A stretch of DNA of 5,395 nucleotides, from contig CANPNQ010000094.1 in the NCBI GenBank assembly GCA_947575425.1, forward strand, positions 1-5,395, in the 5' to 3' direction. Under the pieces are notes generated by a model. The model was not told where the DNA came from. It saw nothing but the letters and a program-made list of their open reading frames with translations, and searched no databases. Made by a program: the position numbers and the translations under genes. Within the stretch, counting starts at the first letter, position 1. Each line of letters opens with the position of its first letter. Origin of the DNA: an uncultured Erysipelotrichaceae bacterium (GTDB taxonomy: Bacteria > Bacillota_I > Bacilli_A > Erysipelotrichales > Erysipelotrichaceae). Of this stretch, positions 1 through 4,963 are shown one piece after another.

Positions 1-1212
1 GCTCAGCGCTGTCAGATCACTAATCACATTAGCATACAGATCCAATGTTCCCAGATTCGTCATATGCTGTAACGGAGTTATATCCTTGATATTATTATTG
101 GCAAGTCCCAATCCTTCCAAATGATTCATCTGTGAAAGACATTCAATATCCTTGATATTATTATTTCCGACATCCAAATTGGTCATCTCCACGCAATTTG
201 CCAATGCATCAATGCGCGTAATGTTGTTATTATAGAGATTCAACTCCCGGATATGCTTCGCTTCCTTCAAGAAGTCAATATCCTTAATTCCACAACTGCT
301 TGCCTTTAAGTAGCGCAGCTGCTTCATATGAGAAAGTACCTCGATATGGGTGATACGATTATCGGAAATATCCAGTTTTTCCATTTCATGCATATGCGAT
401 ATAACCTGCAAATCAATCGTTCCACATTGCAACAGCCGCAGATCTTTGATATGACGCAGCTGCTTCAAAAAGGAAAAATCACTTAGCTCATTATAAGAGA
501 TATTCAGCTCCTCCAGCTCTGGCAGATCTGCCAGCACATAATAATCGTGGAGATAACAGTTATTCGCCACATTCAGGCTCTTTAACTGCTTCATTGAGGC
601 GATGGGGGTAAGATCGGAAAACAGATTTGTCGCCAGATCCAATACTTCTAAATGCTCCAAATAAGTCAGATCCGATATTTCATACATCCACAGCTTGCTT
701 AAATGTAATTCCTTCAGCTCTTTCAACGTACCTAAAATACTCAACGGAAAATGCGCGCCTTCCAATCCCAGCCACAGCTTTTGTAAATGTTTACAACCCT
801 CTAGATAAATGATCGCATCTACCTTACAGCGATCCAGATTCAGCGTTTCCAGATTACTCATCGTATTGATGGCAGAGATATCCATCACATACAGATTGTT
901 ACGGGAGAGATCAAGCCGCTTCAAATTACGGAAATTACGCAAAGCAGAGATATCGCGAAGCAGATTCTTACTGAGATTGACGATCTCCAGATCACGCAGC
1001 CCCTTGATCGGGTCCAGCACTTCAATGCGATTTCCACTTAAATCCAAATAGGTCAGATTTTCGCATATCTCTAAACCTTCCAATGATTGTATCTCCATTC
1101 CCCGTGCATGGATCTGTTCGATATGCTCCAGATCCTCACGCGTGATTTCCTGTTTTTCCTTATGCAATGAGCGGGCAATGGCCTCTGCCAGCATTTCATC
1201 CTTGATCAGCAT
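1..1212 (-). CDS. Cytosolic leucine-rich-repeat protein (3' end beyond the window)
   Basis: The minus strand is open from an ATG at 1212-1210 to the left edge: 404 codons, no stop, so the C-terminus is missing. The start follows AGGAGGG (1227-1221) by 8 nt. Residues 1-51 form a charged, mostly helical cap beginning MLIKDEMLAEAIARSL, followed by ITREDL and then IQSLEGLE, the usual lead-in to internalin-type repeats. From residue 52 there are about 16 repeats of 21-24 residues (consensus LxxLxLxxNxIxDIxxLxxM), most regular in the last five seen (NNNITRID, NNNIKDIE, NNNIKDIT). Repeats near residues 140-190 are irregular (LWLGLEGAHF, HLSKLWMYEI). There is no signal peptide, transmembrane segment or Cys-type cap, so the visible part looks cytoplasmic. 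By family knowledge such solenoids bind proteins; the partner is unknown. The missing C-terminus could carry an effector or anchor domain, so only the LRR class is firm. Confidence 0.9.
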   Translation of the reverse strand, partial: MLIKDEMLAEAIARSLHKEKQEITREDLEHIEQIHARGMEIQSLEGLEICENLTYLDLSGNRIEVLDPIKGLRDLEIVNLSKNLLRDISALRNFRNLKRLDLSRNNLYVMDISAINTMSNLETLNLDRCKVDAIIYLEGCKHLQKLWLGLEGAHFPLSILGTLKELKELHLSKLWMYEISDLTYLEHLEVLDLATNLFSDLTPIASMKQLKSLNVANNCYLHDYYVLADLPELEELNISYNELSDFSFLKQLRHIKDLRLLQCGTIDLQVISHMHEMEKLDISDNRITHIEVLSHMKQLRYLKASSCGIKDIDFLKEAKHIRELNLYNNNITRIDALANCVEMTNLDVGNNNIKDIECLSQMNHLEGLGLANNNIKDITPLQHMTNLGTLDLYANVISDLTALS

Positions 1213-1247
1213 ACAATGATCCCTCCTATGCCTTCCACTATAATCCT

Positions 1248-1253
1248 ATTATA
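1248..1253 (-). promoter_or_regulatory. Probable -10 element of the LRR gene
   Basis: The minus strand reads a perfect TATAAT here, which would start transcription near 1241 and give a leader of about 29 nt before the ATG, with the ribosome binding site correctly placed. No good -35 hexamer lies 16-18 bp upstream (TTTCCT at 17 bp is poor). A TTGCCA lies further out at 1282-1277 with a 23-bp spacer, too long for a normal sigma-A promoter. The -10 is convincing by position; the rest of the promoter is weak or activator-dependent. Confidence 0.45.
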
Positions 1254-1448
1254 CTCTAATTCGTTATAATAGGAAATGGCAATAGGAGAGAAATAGCGGA
1301 TTTTTGTATGGAGAAACGCGGAGCGGATATGGGAGGCGGTTGTAAGAGTGAATCCATGAGTACATGTATATCAGTTGGTTATTGGCGGGAGGGTAGGAAG
1401 AAAATAAGATCAAATTTCATATTTCACTACCATAGGATAAGAAGGAGA

Positions 1449-1457
1449 TGATATAAT
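1449..1457 (+). promoter_or_regulatory. Candidate extended -10 (TGATATAAT) pointing to the HD gene
   Basis: TGATATAAT is a TGn-extended -10 consensus and can work without a -35; indeed no TTGACA-like hexamer lies 17 bp upstream. The start would fall near 1463, on the first ATGAATGA octamer (1462-1469), leaving a leader of about 180 nt before the HD gene. A five-codon reading frame starts at 1462 but has no properly spaced ribosome binding site and is not called as a gene. The assignment rests on motif match only. Confidence 0.35.
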
Positions 1458-1461
1458 AGAT

Positions 1462-1518
1462 ATGAATGATTTATCATAATGAATCAAGCTCTCTGCATGC
1501 TCATTCATGGATGAATGA
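1462..1518 (+). promoter_or_regulatory. Operator-like cluster: three ATGAATGA octamers
   Basis: The octamer ATGAATGA occurs at 1462-1469 and 1511-1518 and in inverted orientation at 1501-1508. The last two form a perfect 8-bp-arm inverted repeat with a 2-bp centre, TCATTCATGGATGAATGA (1501-1518). The direct copies are 49 bp apart. The first copy overlaps the predicted start of the upstream promoter candidate and the inverted pair covers the -35 region of the second candidate (-10 at 1536-1541). This is the geometry of a repressor or activator site controlling the HD gene. The binding protein is unknown; the symmetry is seen, the function is inferred. Confidence 0.4.
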
Positions 1519-1535
1519 AATATAGGATAGTCACA

Positions 1536-1541
1536 TATAAT
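1536..1541 (+). promoter_or_regulatory. Candidate proximal -10 (TATAAT) for the HD gene
   Basis: A perfect TATAAT with a predicted start near 1548, giving a leader of about 95 nt. The sequence 17 bp upstream (GAATGA, 1513-1518) is not a sigma-A -35; it is the right arm of the TCATTCAT/ATGAATGA inverted repeat. If used, this promoter would probably need an activator bound at that site. AT-rich sequence yields chance TATAAT matches, so confidence is modest. Confidence 0.3.
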
Positions 1542-1616
1542 CAATAGCGCAATGCTTTTTTCGATTACGTTCTAAATTTCCGCTTGGATATAGAAATGGC
1601 GGATCATCATAAGCAA

Positions 1617-1630
1617 TCATCACGTGATGA
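1617..1630 (+). promoter_or_regulatory. 14-bp perfect palindrome adjoining the HD-gene ribosome binding site
   Basis: TCATCACGTGATGA is its own reverse complement. Its last base is the first base of the ribosome binding site AGGAGGG (1630-1636), which lies 6 nt before the ATG at 1643. As RNA it could form only a 5-bp stem with an ACGT loop, so a dimeric DNA-binding protein site acting as a roadblock is more plausible than an RNA switch. No regulator is identified; the symmetry is seen, the role is inferred. Confidence 0.45.
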
Positions 1631-1642
1631 GGAGGGATAAGT

Positions 1643-2137
1643 ATGGATCGCTTGGAACAGATCAGAGTTAAGGCAGATCAAATGATTGAGCAACTGGCGC
1701 AGGAGGGAGAGCGTAAATTTGCGTATATTCATCTTTACGGTGTATCACAGTTTGCGGCTCTATTGGCAATGATTCACCATATCGATGCCGAATTATGCCA
1801 AATTGCGGCGATGCTTCATGATATTGCGGTATATGCGTATAACGTAGCGCAAAAGGATCATGCGCAAAAAAGTGCAGAATTGGCACAAGCGATATTAGAA
1901 GAAAGTGCGATTTTTACAAAAAAGGAAATACAGACGATCACGCATGCGATTGCGGTCCATTCCGATAAGCAGGTAAGGGAGGACAATGTGTATGCCGAAG
2001 TGTTAAAAGATGCGGATGTGCTGGCTCATTACCTCTATAATCCTAATATCCCAATGAGTGAGCACGATCAGGTGCGCTTGTATTACCTGATGGAGGCATT
2101 GTCCAAGTATCCTTTGAATCAACAGGGAAAGGCATGA
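1643..2137 (+). CDS. HD-domain metal-dependent phosphohydrolase
   Basis: A 164-residue soluble protein starting at ATG 1643 behind AGGAGGG with 6 nt spacing and ending in TGA. It shows the full HD signature: first His at H30 (AYIHLYGVSQFAALLA), the HD doublet H59-D60 in AAMLHDIAVY, further His at H73 (KDHAQKSAEL), H101 and H106 (THAIAVHSDK), and the late Asp in LKDADVL (D123 or D125). In the family these residues coordinate one or two divalent metals and cleave phosphoester bonds, usually in nucleotides. The extra H73/H101/H106 suggest a dinuclear, HDIG-like site. It resembles the short stand-alone HD proteins common in Clostridia and Erysipelotrichia whose substrate is not established. It is all one domain with no signal or membrane segment. 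It is divergent from the LRR gene and convergent with DUF2207, so it is probably monocistronic. Family membership is firm; substrate unknown. Confidence 0.92.
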   Translation: MDRLEQIRVKADQMIEQLAQEGERKFAYIHLYGVSQFAALLAMIHHIDAELCQIAAMLHDIAVYAYNVAQKDHAQKSAELAQAILEESAIFTKKEIQTITHAIAVHSDKQVREDNVYAEVLKDADVLAHYLYNPNIPMSEHDQVRLYYLMEALSKYPLNQQGKA

Positions 2138-2356
2138 TCTGTACGCAGTGATCCATGCCAAGCGGAAAGCGTCAAATGAAACAGATAGAGAAGGAAGGAT
2201 ATATCAAAACATCCGATTTAACCAAAAGAGGAACACTGCATAGGGGGTGGCTTTCTTTTGGATTAGCGGATGCTTTTTCTATCGGAAACACAAATCAATT
2301 CGGCTACGTTGCTTCTATTTTCTGTATTGTCCCAGATACTTTTGTCGTATACTTCT
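2138..2356. other. Convergent intergenic gap, no credible gene
   Basis: This 219-bp stretch separates the stop of the HD gene from the stop of the DUF2207 gene. A plus-strand reading frame beginning at 2155 crosses it and continues over the 3' end of the DUF2207 gene to 2439, but it has no ribosome binding site and its second half is simply the antisense of the DUF2207 C-terminus; it matches no family I recognise. The only structure I see is the inverted repeat at 2222-2261. Confidence 0.6.
2222..2261. repeat. Inverted repeat between convergent genes (possible bidirectional terminator)
   Basis: CCAAAAGA (2222-2229) is the exact reverse complement of TCTTTTGG (2254-2261). Two inner G-U pairs (2230/2253 and 2231/2252) extend the RNA stem to 10 bp in the plus orientation, closing a loop of about 20 nt. 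Its position between two converging genes fits a bidirectional stop signal. However, no U-tract follows immediately on either strand (the nearest, T5, is about 12 nt further on the plus strand), so it is at best a weak or factor-dependent terminator. Confidence 0.3.
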
Positions 2357-4183
2357 CTATGTTTCTTCCCTTTCTTTTGCTTTTTGCTTATGTGGAAGGA
2401 TTTTGTTTGCTTTGGCATGATAGTATAGGGCATTTTTGATCGCTTCCAATGCTTCTTCTAAGGATCGCATCCAATAGATGGTGGAATGCATGTCGGCTTT
2501 GGCATGGAAATACCATAGCGGTGCCTGCAAGGGAATCAAAGTGAATTTCTTACCCCAAATATCGGTGATATCAAAAATATAGGCATAGGGTAACAGCTTT
2601 TCAAAATAGTAGGGATCCTCCGCCAGAGCGCGGGTCAGCTGTTCACTGCTTACATTGCGGATAAATTGGCGCAGGGATAATAAGCGCATACGTTGATTTC
2701 TGCCATACACGGTCCTGCGCTCCATAAAGATGAGAATACAGGTGAACAATACGGTCAATACATAATTGATGGCGATATAAACAACCGGAGTCTGATGCTC
2801 CAACAGATAATGATAGAGCAAAGCGCCGCAAATAAAGTTGATGAGCATGGTCAAAATACGGTAGACATCATATGCACTCTTGCTTAAGCGATAGCGATGC
2901 TTGCCAATCCAGATCCATGGGAGTAAATTCAGATAGATGATAGCGGCGGTTGCACATGCATAAGGCAGCCCCGCAAAGAGCTCATACTCCAATGCATATA
3001 TGCAGGCATACATGGTGAGAGCCAAAGGAATACAAATCAGGATGGCGGCGGGTAATTGGGAGAGATAAGAGGAGTTTGCGTATATAACGGATTTCTTATC
3101 TTTTTCCAAAGCGAAATGAATGTCGTGTTCAATTTCTTTGATTTTCGGATATAAATTGCGTTCCTTCAGCTGATCGATCGTTACCATGGTATAATTGGTA
3201 AATAACAGGTTGAACAAATCTTTTTCATAATTGGGTGCATCGAAGGGAAGCTCATTGATCAGCACAAGGGAGACAGTCTGATTCTCATTGCGGATCTGAA
3301 TATGATTTTTGTTTGCCCATTCGATGAGAATGGATAGGATATCGGCTTCATCCACGATGCCATCTAAAATATAGCCATAAGAGCCAAGCGGTACCCCCTG
3401 AAGCGGAAGGCGTTCCCGATAGATGCGTTTTCTACGGATCCTGCCACCTTTGATAATGAAAAAGTAAGTACCCATAACGAGCATAATGGAAAATACCGTG
3501 AAAAACAAATGCAGAGTGATCGGATTGGAATAAGTAAAGAAGAAATTGCGCAGGGTAGCGCTGATCATTACTCCTTCGCTGGGACGCAAAGCTCCGCTGA
3601 TTTCCAAAGTCTTATTGTTCACATAGGAATTGAAGCGGTTTCCTTGCATCAAATCAGTATCAATTTGGTATACGTCAAAGGCGGTATCCGGTGTATTGGG
3701 AAAGGTGATAGAAGCATGGAAATTCTCGATTGTTCCTTCATGAAAGGGAGAGATCATCTCATATAAAAACAGATTGGCATCCTTGGTTTCATAGCGGCGC
3801 ATCCGCACCTGATAGCGCAAAACGATTTCGGCATTTTGATGGGCGAGGGTAAAGCGCAGTCTGTGTCTGCCATCCTCATAGCTGCTGGAAACCTCGGCTC
3901 CACTTACCTGAATGTCGCTGATCTCATAAGCATAGGTCTCAGGTGTACCGTCTTGATTGGCATCATAGGAGTAATTCTGTAAAATATCCTTTGTGAATGC
4001 CAGTTCGTTGCAATCCTCCAATTGAATTCTTTCCTCTACTTGCATGACAGCGCTTTTATCCACTTGAATTTGGATCTGATAATCACGGATCGTATAAGCA
4101 TTCGCTCCGCGCACATAGCAAATCCCCGGAAGCAGGCACAACAGACAAAGCAATGCACAAAGATATTTGCCCATTCTTCGCAT
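2357..4183 (-). CDS. DUF2207-family membrane protein
   Basis: 608 residues from ATG 4183-4181 to TAG 2359-2357. I chose this ATG because GAAAGGAG (4199-4192) lies 8 nt upstream and a signal peptide begins at once; the 30-residue longer frame from 4273 has no ribosome binding site and overlaps a tRNA gene. Order: signal sequence about 5-29 (Cys-rich LCALLCLLCLLPG, likely cut near ANA29); extracytoplasmic beta-rich domain about 30-215; transmembrane segment about 221-245; basic stop-transfer GGRIRRKR; cytoplasmic region about 255-370 with LGSYGYILDG and VDEADILSILIEWA; four hydrophobic segments at about 375-397, 403-427, 443-461 and 466-487; then a cytoplasmic C-terminal part with EDPYYFEKLLPYAY (522-535), a signature of DUF2207. 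Unlike many members it ends in a charged tail (HKQKAKEREET) instead of Gly/Ser-rich low complexity. The family has no settled function. It is transcribed alone, divergent from the tRNAs. Confidence 0.88.
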   Translation of the reverse strand: MRRMGKYLCALLCLLCLLPGICYVRGANAYTIRDYQIQIQVDKSAVMQVEERIQLEDCNELAFTKDILQNYSYDANQDGTPETYAYEISDIQVSGAEVSSSYEDGRHRLRFTLAHQNAEIVLRYQVRMRRYETKDANLFLYEMISPFHEGTIENFHASITFPNTPDTAFDVYQIDTDLMQGNRFNSYVNNKTLEISGALRPSEGVMISATLRNFFFTYSNPITLHLFFTVFSIMLVMGTYFFIIKGGRIRRKRIYRERLPLQGVPLGSYGYILDGIVDEADILSILIEWANKNHIQIRNENQTVSLVLINELPFDAPNYEKDLFNLLFTNYTMVTIDQLKERNLYPKIKEIEHDIHFALEKDKKSVIYANSSYLSQLPAAILICIPLALTMYACIYALEYELFAGLPYACATAAIIYLNLLPWIWIGKHRYRLSKSAYDVYRILTMLINFICGALLYHYLLEHQTPVVYIAINYVLTVLFTCILIFMERRTVYGRNQRMRLLSLRQFIRNVSSEQLTRALAEDPYYFEKLLPYAYIFDITDIWGKKFTLIPLQAPLWYFHAKADMHSTIYWMRSLEEALEAIKNALYYHAKANKILPHKQKAKEREET

Positions 4184-4191
4184 ATGCCTCA

Positions 4192-4199
4192 CTCCTTTC
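4192..4199 (-). promoter_or_regulatory. Ribosome binding site that fixes the DUF2207 start
   Basis: GAAAGGAG on the minus strand, 8 nt before ATG 4183. It is the only strong Shine-Dalgarno in the 90 bp between the two possible in-frame starts. It rules out the upstream ATG at 4273, whose leader would be complementary to tRNA-Arg, and the intermediate ATG opening MKGVRH. Confidence 0.85.
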
Positions 4200-4219
4200 A
4201 TTTTTTTGCGGTGGAAACC

Positions 4220-4248
4220 TTTTCTATTTTCATAAATTGTGTTAGAAT
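4220..4248 (+). promoter_or_regulatory. Weak candidate promoter of the tRNA-Arg pair
   Basis: TAGAAT at 4243-4248 is a fair -10 and TTTTCT at 4220-4225, 17 bp upstream, is a poor -35. Transcription would start near 4255, just ahead of the tRNA 5' end at 4259. TATATT at 4248-4253 is an overlapping alternative. Only 75 bp separate this tRNA from the divergent DUF2207 start, so both promoters must share this segment. Confidence 0.3.
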
Positions 4249-4258
4249 ATATTTGTAC

Positions 4259-4335
4259 GTGCCCGTGGCGCAATTGGATAGCGCATTTGATTCCGATTCA
4301 AAAGGTTGCAGGTTCGATTCCTGTCGGGTGCGCCA
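4259..4335 (+). tRNA. tRNA-Arg (anticodon CCG)
   Basis: 77 nt including the encoded CCA. Acceptor GTGCCCG pairs with CGGGTGC (two G-U wobbles at pairs 2 and 3), D stem GCGC/GCGC around AATTGGATA, anticodon stem TTTGA/TCAAA with loop TTCCGAT (anticodon CCG at 34-36, U33 present), variable loop AGGTT, T arm GCAGG-TTCGATT-CCTGT, discriminator G73. It decodes CGG arginine codons, usually a minor class in low-GC Bacillota. It is followed after 8 nt by the next tRNA, so the two are probably cotranscribed. Confidence 0.96.
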
Positions 4336-4343
4336 TTTTTAAT

Positions 4344-4418
4344 GCCCTCTTGGTGAAATGGATATCACGGGATCCTCCTAAGATCTAATTGTAGGTTCGA
4401 TTCCTACAGAGGGTGCCA
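4344..4418 (+). tRNA. tRNA-Arg (anticodon CCU)
   Basis: 75 nt including the encoded CCA. Acceptor GCCCTCT pairs with AGAGGGT, with an unusual terminal G1-U72 wobble; D stem GTGA/TCAC; anticodon stem GGATC/GATCT with loop CTCCTAA (anticodon CCU); short 4-nt variable loop AATT; T arm GTAGG-TTCGATT-CCTAC; discriminator G73. It decodes AGG. It lies 8 nt after tRNA-Arg(CCG), with no promoter between them. Confidence 0.96.
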
Positions 4419-4423
4419 TTTTC

Positions 4424-4471
4424 CTTGGATAAGGAAACGCACTACATCCAAGCCGATGGTTTTTTATTTTT
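4424..4471 (+). terminator. Probable terminator of the tRNA-Arg pair
   Basis: CTTGGAT (4424-4430) is the exact complement of ATCCAAG (4446-4452) around a 15-nt loop, and a T-rich tract (T6 A T5) starts at 4460, seven nt after the stem. A competing hairpin, TTTCCTT-GGAT-AAGGAAA (4420-4437), shares the left arm and could not coexist with it. The gap between stem and T-tract is larger than ideal, so the exact terminating fold is uncertain, but the position 6 nt after the tRNA CCA and the T-tract fit termination. Confidence 0.5.
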
Positions 4472-4498
4472 GTTTATCCTGTGCTATTATACCATAAT
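4470..4498 (+). promoter_or_regulatory. Candidate promoter in the inter-tRNA gap
   Basis: TTGTTT (4470-4475) and CATAAT (4493-4498) are separated by exactly 17 bp. The minus strand also carries an extended -10, TGGTATAAT, at 4494-4486. Between here and the tRNA-Leu gene no reading frame with a ribosome binding site is visible. The target, if any, could be the tRNA-Leu about 200 bp downstream or a small RNA. The stretch 4419-4703 otherwise holds only the weak GATGAT/ATCATC inverted repeat (4549-4554 and 4577-4582). A plus-strand frame from 4531 runs into the tRNA and is not a gene. Confidence 0.25.
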
Positions 4499-4645
4499 GG
4501 GGCGCAAGAATATAGAATTTTCATCGTTATTTGAGACGTGAGCGGCGAGATGATGTGTCCTGCATAGGGGTGTCTTATCATCCTTCCTTGGTTCCGATGG
4601 AAATATGGTTGGACACTATTTTTTTGATCTTTTTTCAAAAAGGGA

Positions 4646-4674
4646 TAGATTATTTTTATGAAATACGGTATTAT
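4646..4674 (+). promoter_or_regulatory. Candidate promoter of tRNA-Leu
   Basis: TAGATT (4646-4651) and TATTAT (4669-4674) are 17 bp apart. The predicted start near 4681 lies about 23 nt before the mature tRNA 5' end, a usual distance. The -10 matches the consensus at five of six positions and the -35 at three. Overlapping TATATT and TATTAT hexamers at 4672-4679 are alternatives. Confidence 0.35.
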
Positions 4675-4703
4675 ATTATAGCAGTTTCAAAAAAAGTGGA
4701 TAC

Positions 4704-4789
4704 GCAGACGTGGTGGAATGGCAGACACGCTACTTTGAGGGGGTAGTGAGCGTATGCTCGTGTGAGTTCAAATCTCATCGTCTGCACCA
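4704..4789 (+). tRNA. tRNA-Leu (anticodon GAG)
   Basis: 86 nt including CCA, with the long variable arm of class II tRNAs. Acceptor GCAGACG/CGTCTGC is fully paired with discriminator A73, as required for leucine identity. Anticodon stem CTACT/GGTAG encloses loop TTGAGGG (anticodon GAG, reads CUC and CUU). The variable arm folds as GAGC-GTAT-GCTC and the T arm is GTGAG-TTCAAAT-CTCAT. It stands 285 bp after the Arg pair and has its own terminator. Confidence 0.96.
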
Positions 4790-4799
4790 TGTAAACTAG

Positions 4800-4826
4800 A
4801 AAAGTCCCATAAACAGGGACTTTTTT
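4800..4826 (+). terminator. Intrinsic terminator of tRNA-Leu
   Basis: AAAAGTCCC (4800-4808), loop ATAAACA, then GGGACTTTT (4816-4824) with six T at 4821-4826. The GTCCC/GGGAC core is extended by A-T pairs. It begins 11 nt after the CCA end of tRNA-Leu and is the strongest terminator in the window. Confidence 0.93.
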
Positions 4827-4837
4827 ATAACTTTCAA

Positions 4838-4860
4838 TACCACGTGCTATGCGCGTGGTG
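4838..4860 (+). repeat. IS200-type left-end hairpin
   Basis: CCACGTG (4840-4846), loop CTATG, CGCGTGG (4852-4858), with one internal T-G pair. Flanking A4839-T4859 and T4838-G4860 bring the stem to 9 bp. In this family Y1 transposases recognise such subterminal hairpins in single-stranded DNA. No matching right-end hairpin is present in the window. Confidence 0.7.
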
Positions 4861-4963
4861 AGAGTTTAACTGAAAGGAAAAATTGAAAAAAACAAAAAAC
4901 ACATCAACTGCTATCATACTGATGATTTGGCGATCACAGAAAATGATAGGAGGTGTGCTGTCT

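Noticed and set aside
627..1051. Two plus-strand reading frames (61 and 80 codons) across the LRR gene
   Set aside because: Both are antisense to a continuous 404-codon LRR frame, lack ribosome binding sites and have low-complexity Arg/Ser or Pro/Asn composition.
1308..1451. 47-codon plus-strand frame in the divergent intergenic region
   Set aside because: No good ribosome binding site, dominated by rare AGG/AGA Arg codons, no recognisable homology; it overlaps the promoter candidate at its end.
1668..1886. 72-codon minus-strand frame inside the HD gene
   Set aside because: It is the antisense shadow of an HD-domain gene whose motifs are all intact on the plus strand.
2155..2439. 94-codon plus-strand frame after the HD gene
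   Set aside because: No ribosome binding site at 2155 or 2176; the hydrophobic second half is the reverse complement of the DUF2207 3' end; no family recognised.
2643..3766. Small frames on both strands within the DUF2207 gene
   Set aside because: They are shadows of a 608-codon frame with clear signal, membrane and family motifs.
4022..4342. 106-codon plus-strand frame ending across tRNA-Arg(CCG)
   Set aside because: It is antisense to the DUF2207 signal peptide and then reads through a structurally perfect tRNA.
4624..4653. TTGATC-18-GATTAT as tRNA-Leu promoter
   Set aside because: The predicted start would lie about 45 nt before the tRNA and the -10 matches at only four positions; the closer TATTAT at 4669 fits better.
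4531..4746. 71-codon plus-strand frame ending inside tRNA-Leu
   Set aside because: Its last 14 codons are tRNA sequence, there is no start signal, and no protein family is recognisable.
4838..4860. Left-end hairpin as a CRISPR or riboswitch element
   Set aside because: It occurs once only, lacks repeats and spacers, and its position before an IS200 tnpA explains it.
4883..4963. N-terminal extension of TnpA from TTG 4883
   Set aside because: IS200 homology begins at ATG 4964, which has its own AGGAGGTG at 8-nt spacing; the extension is the A-rich leader of the element.
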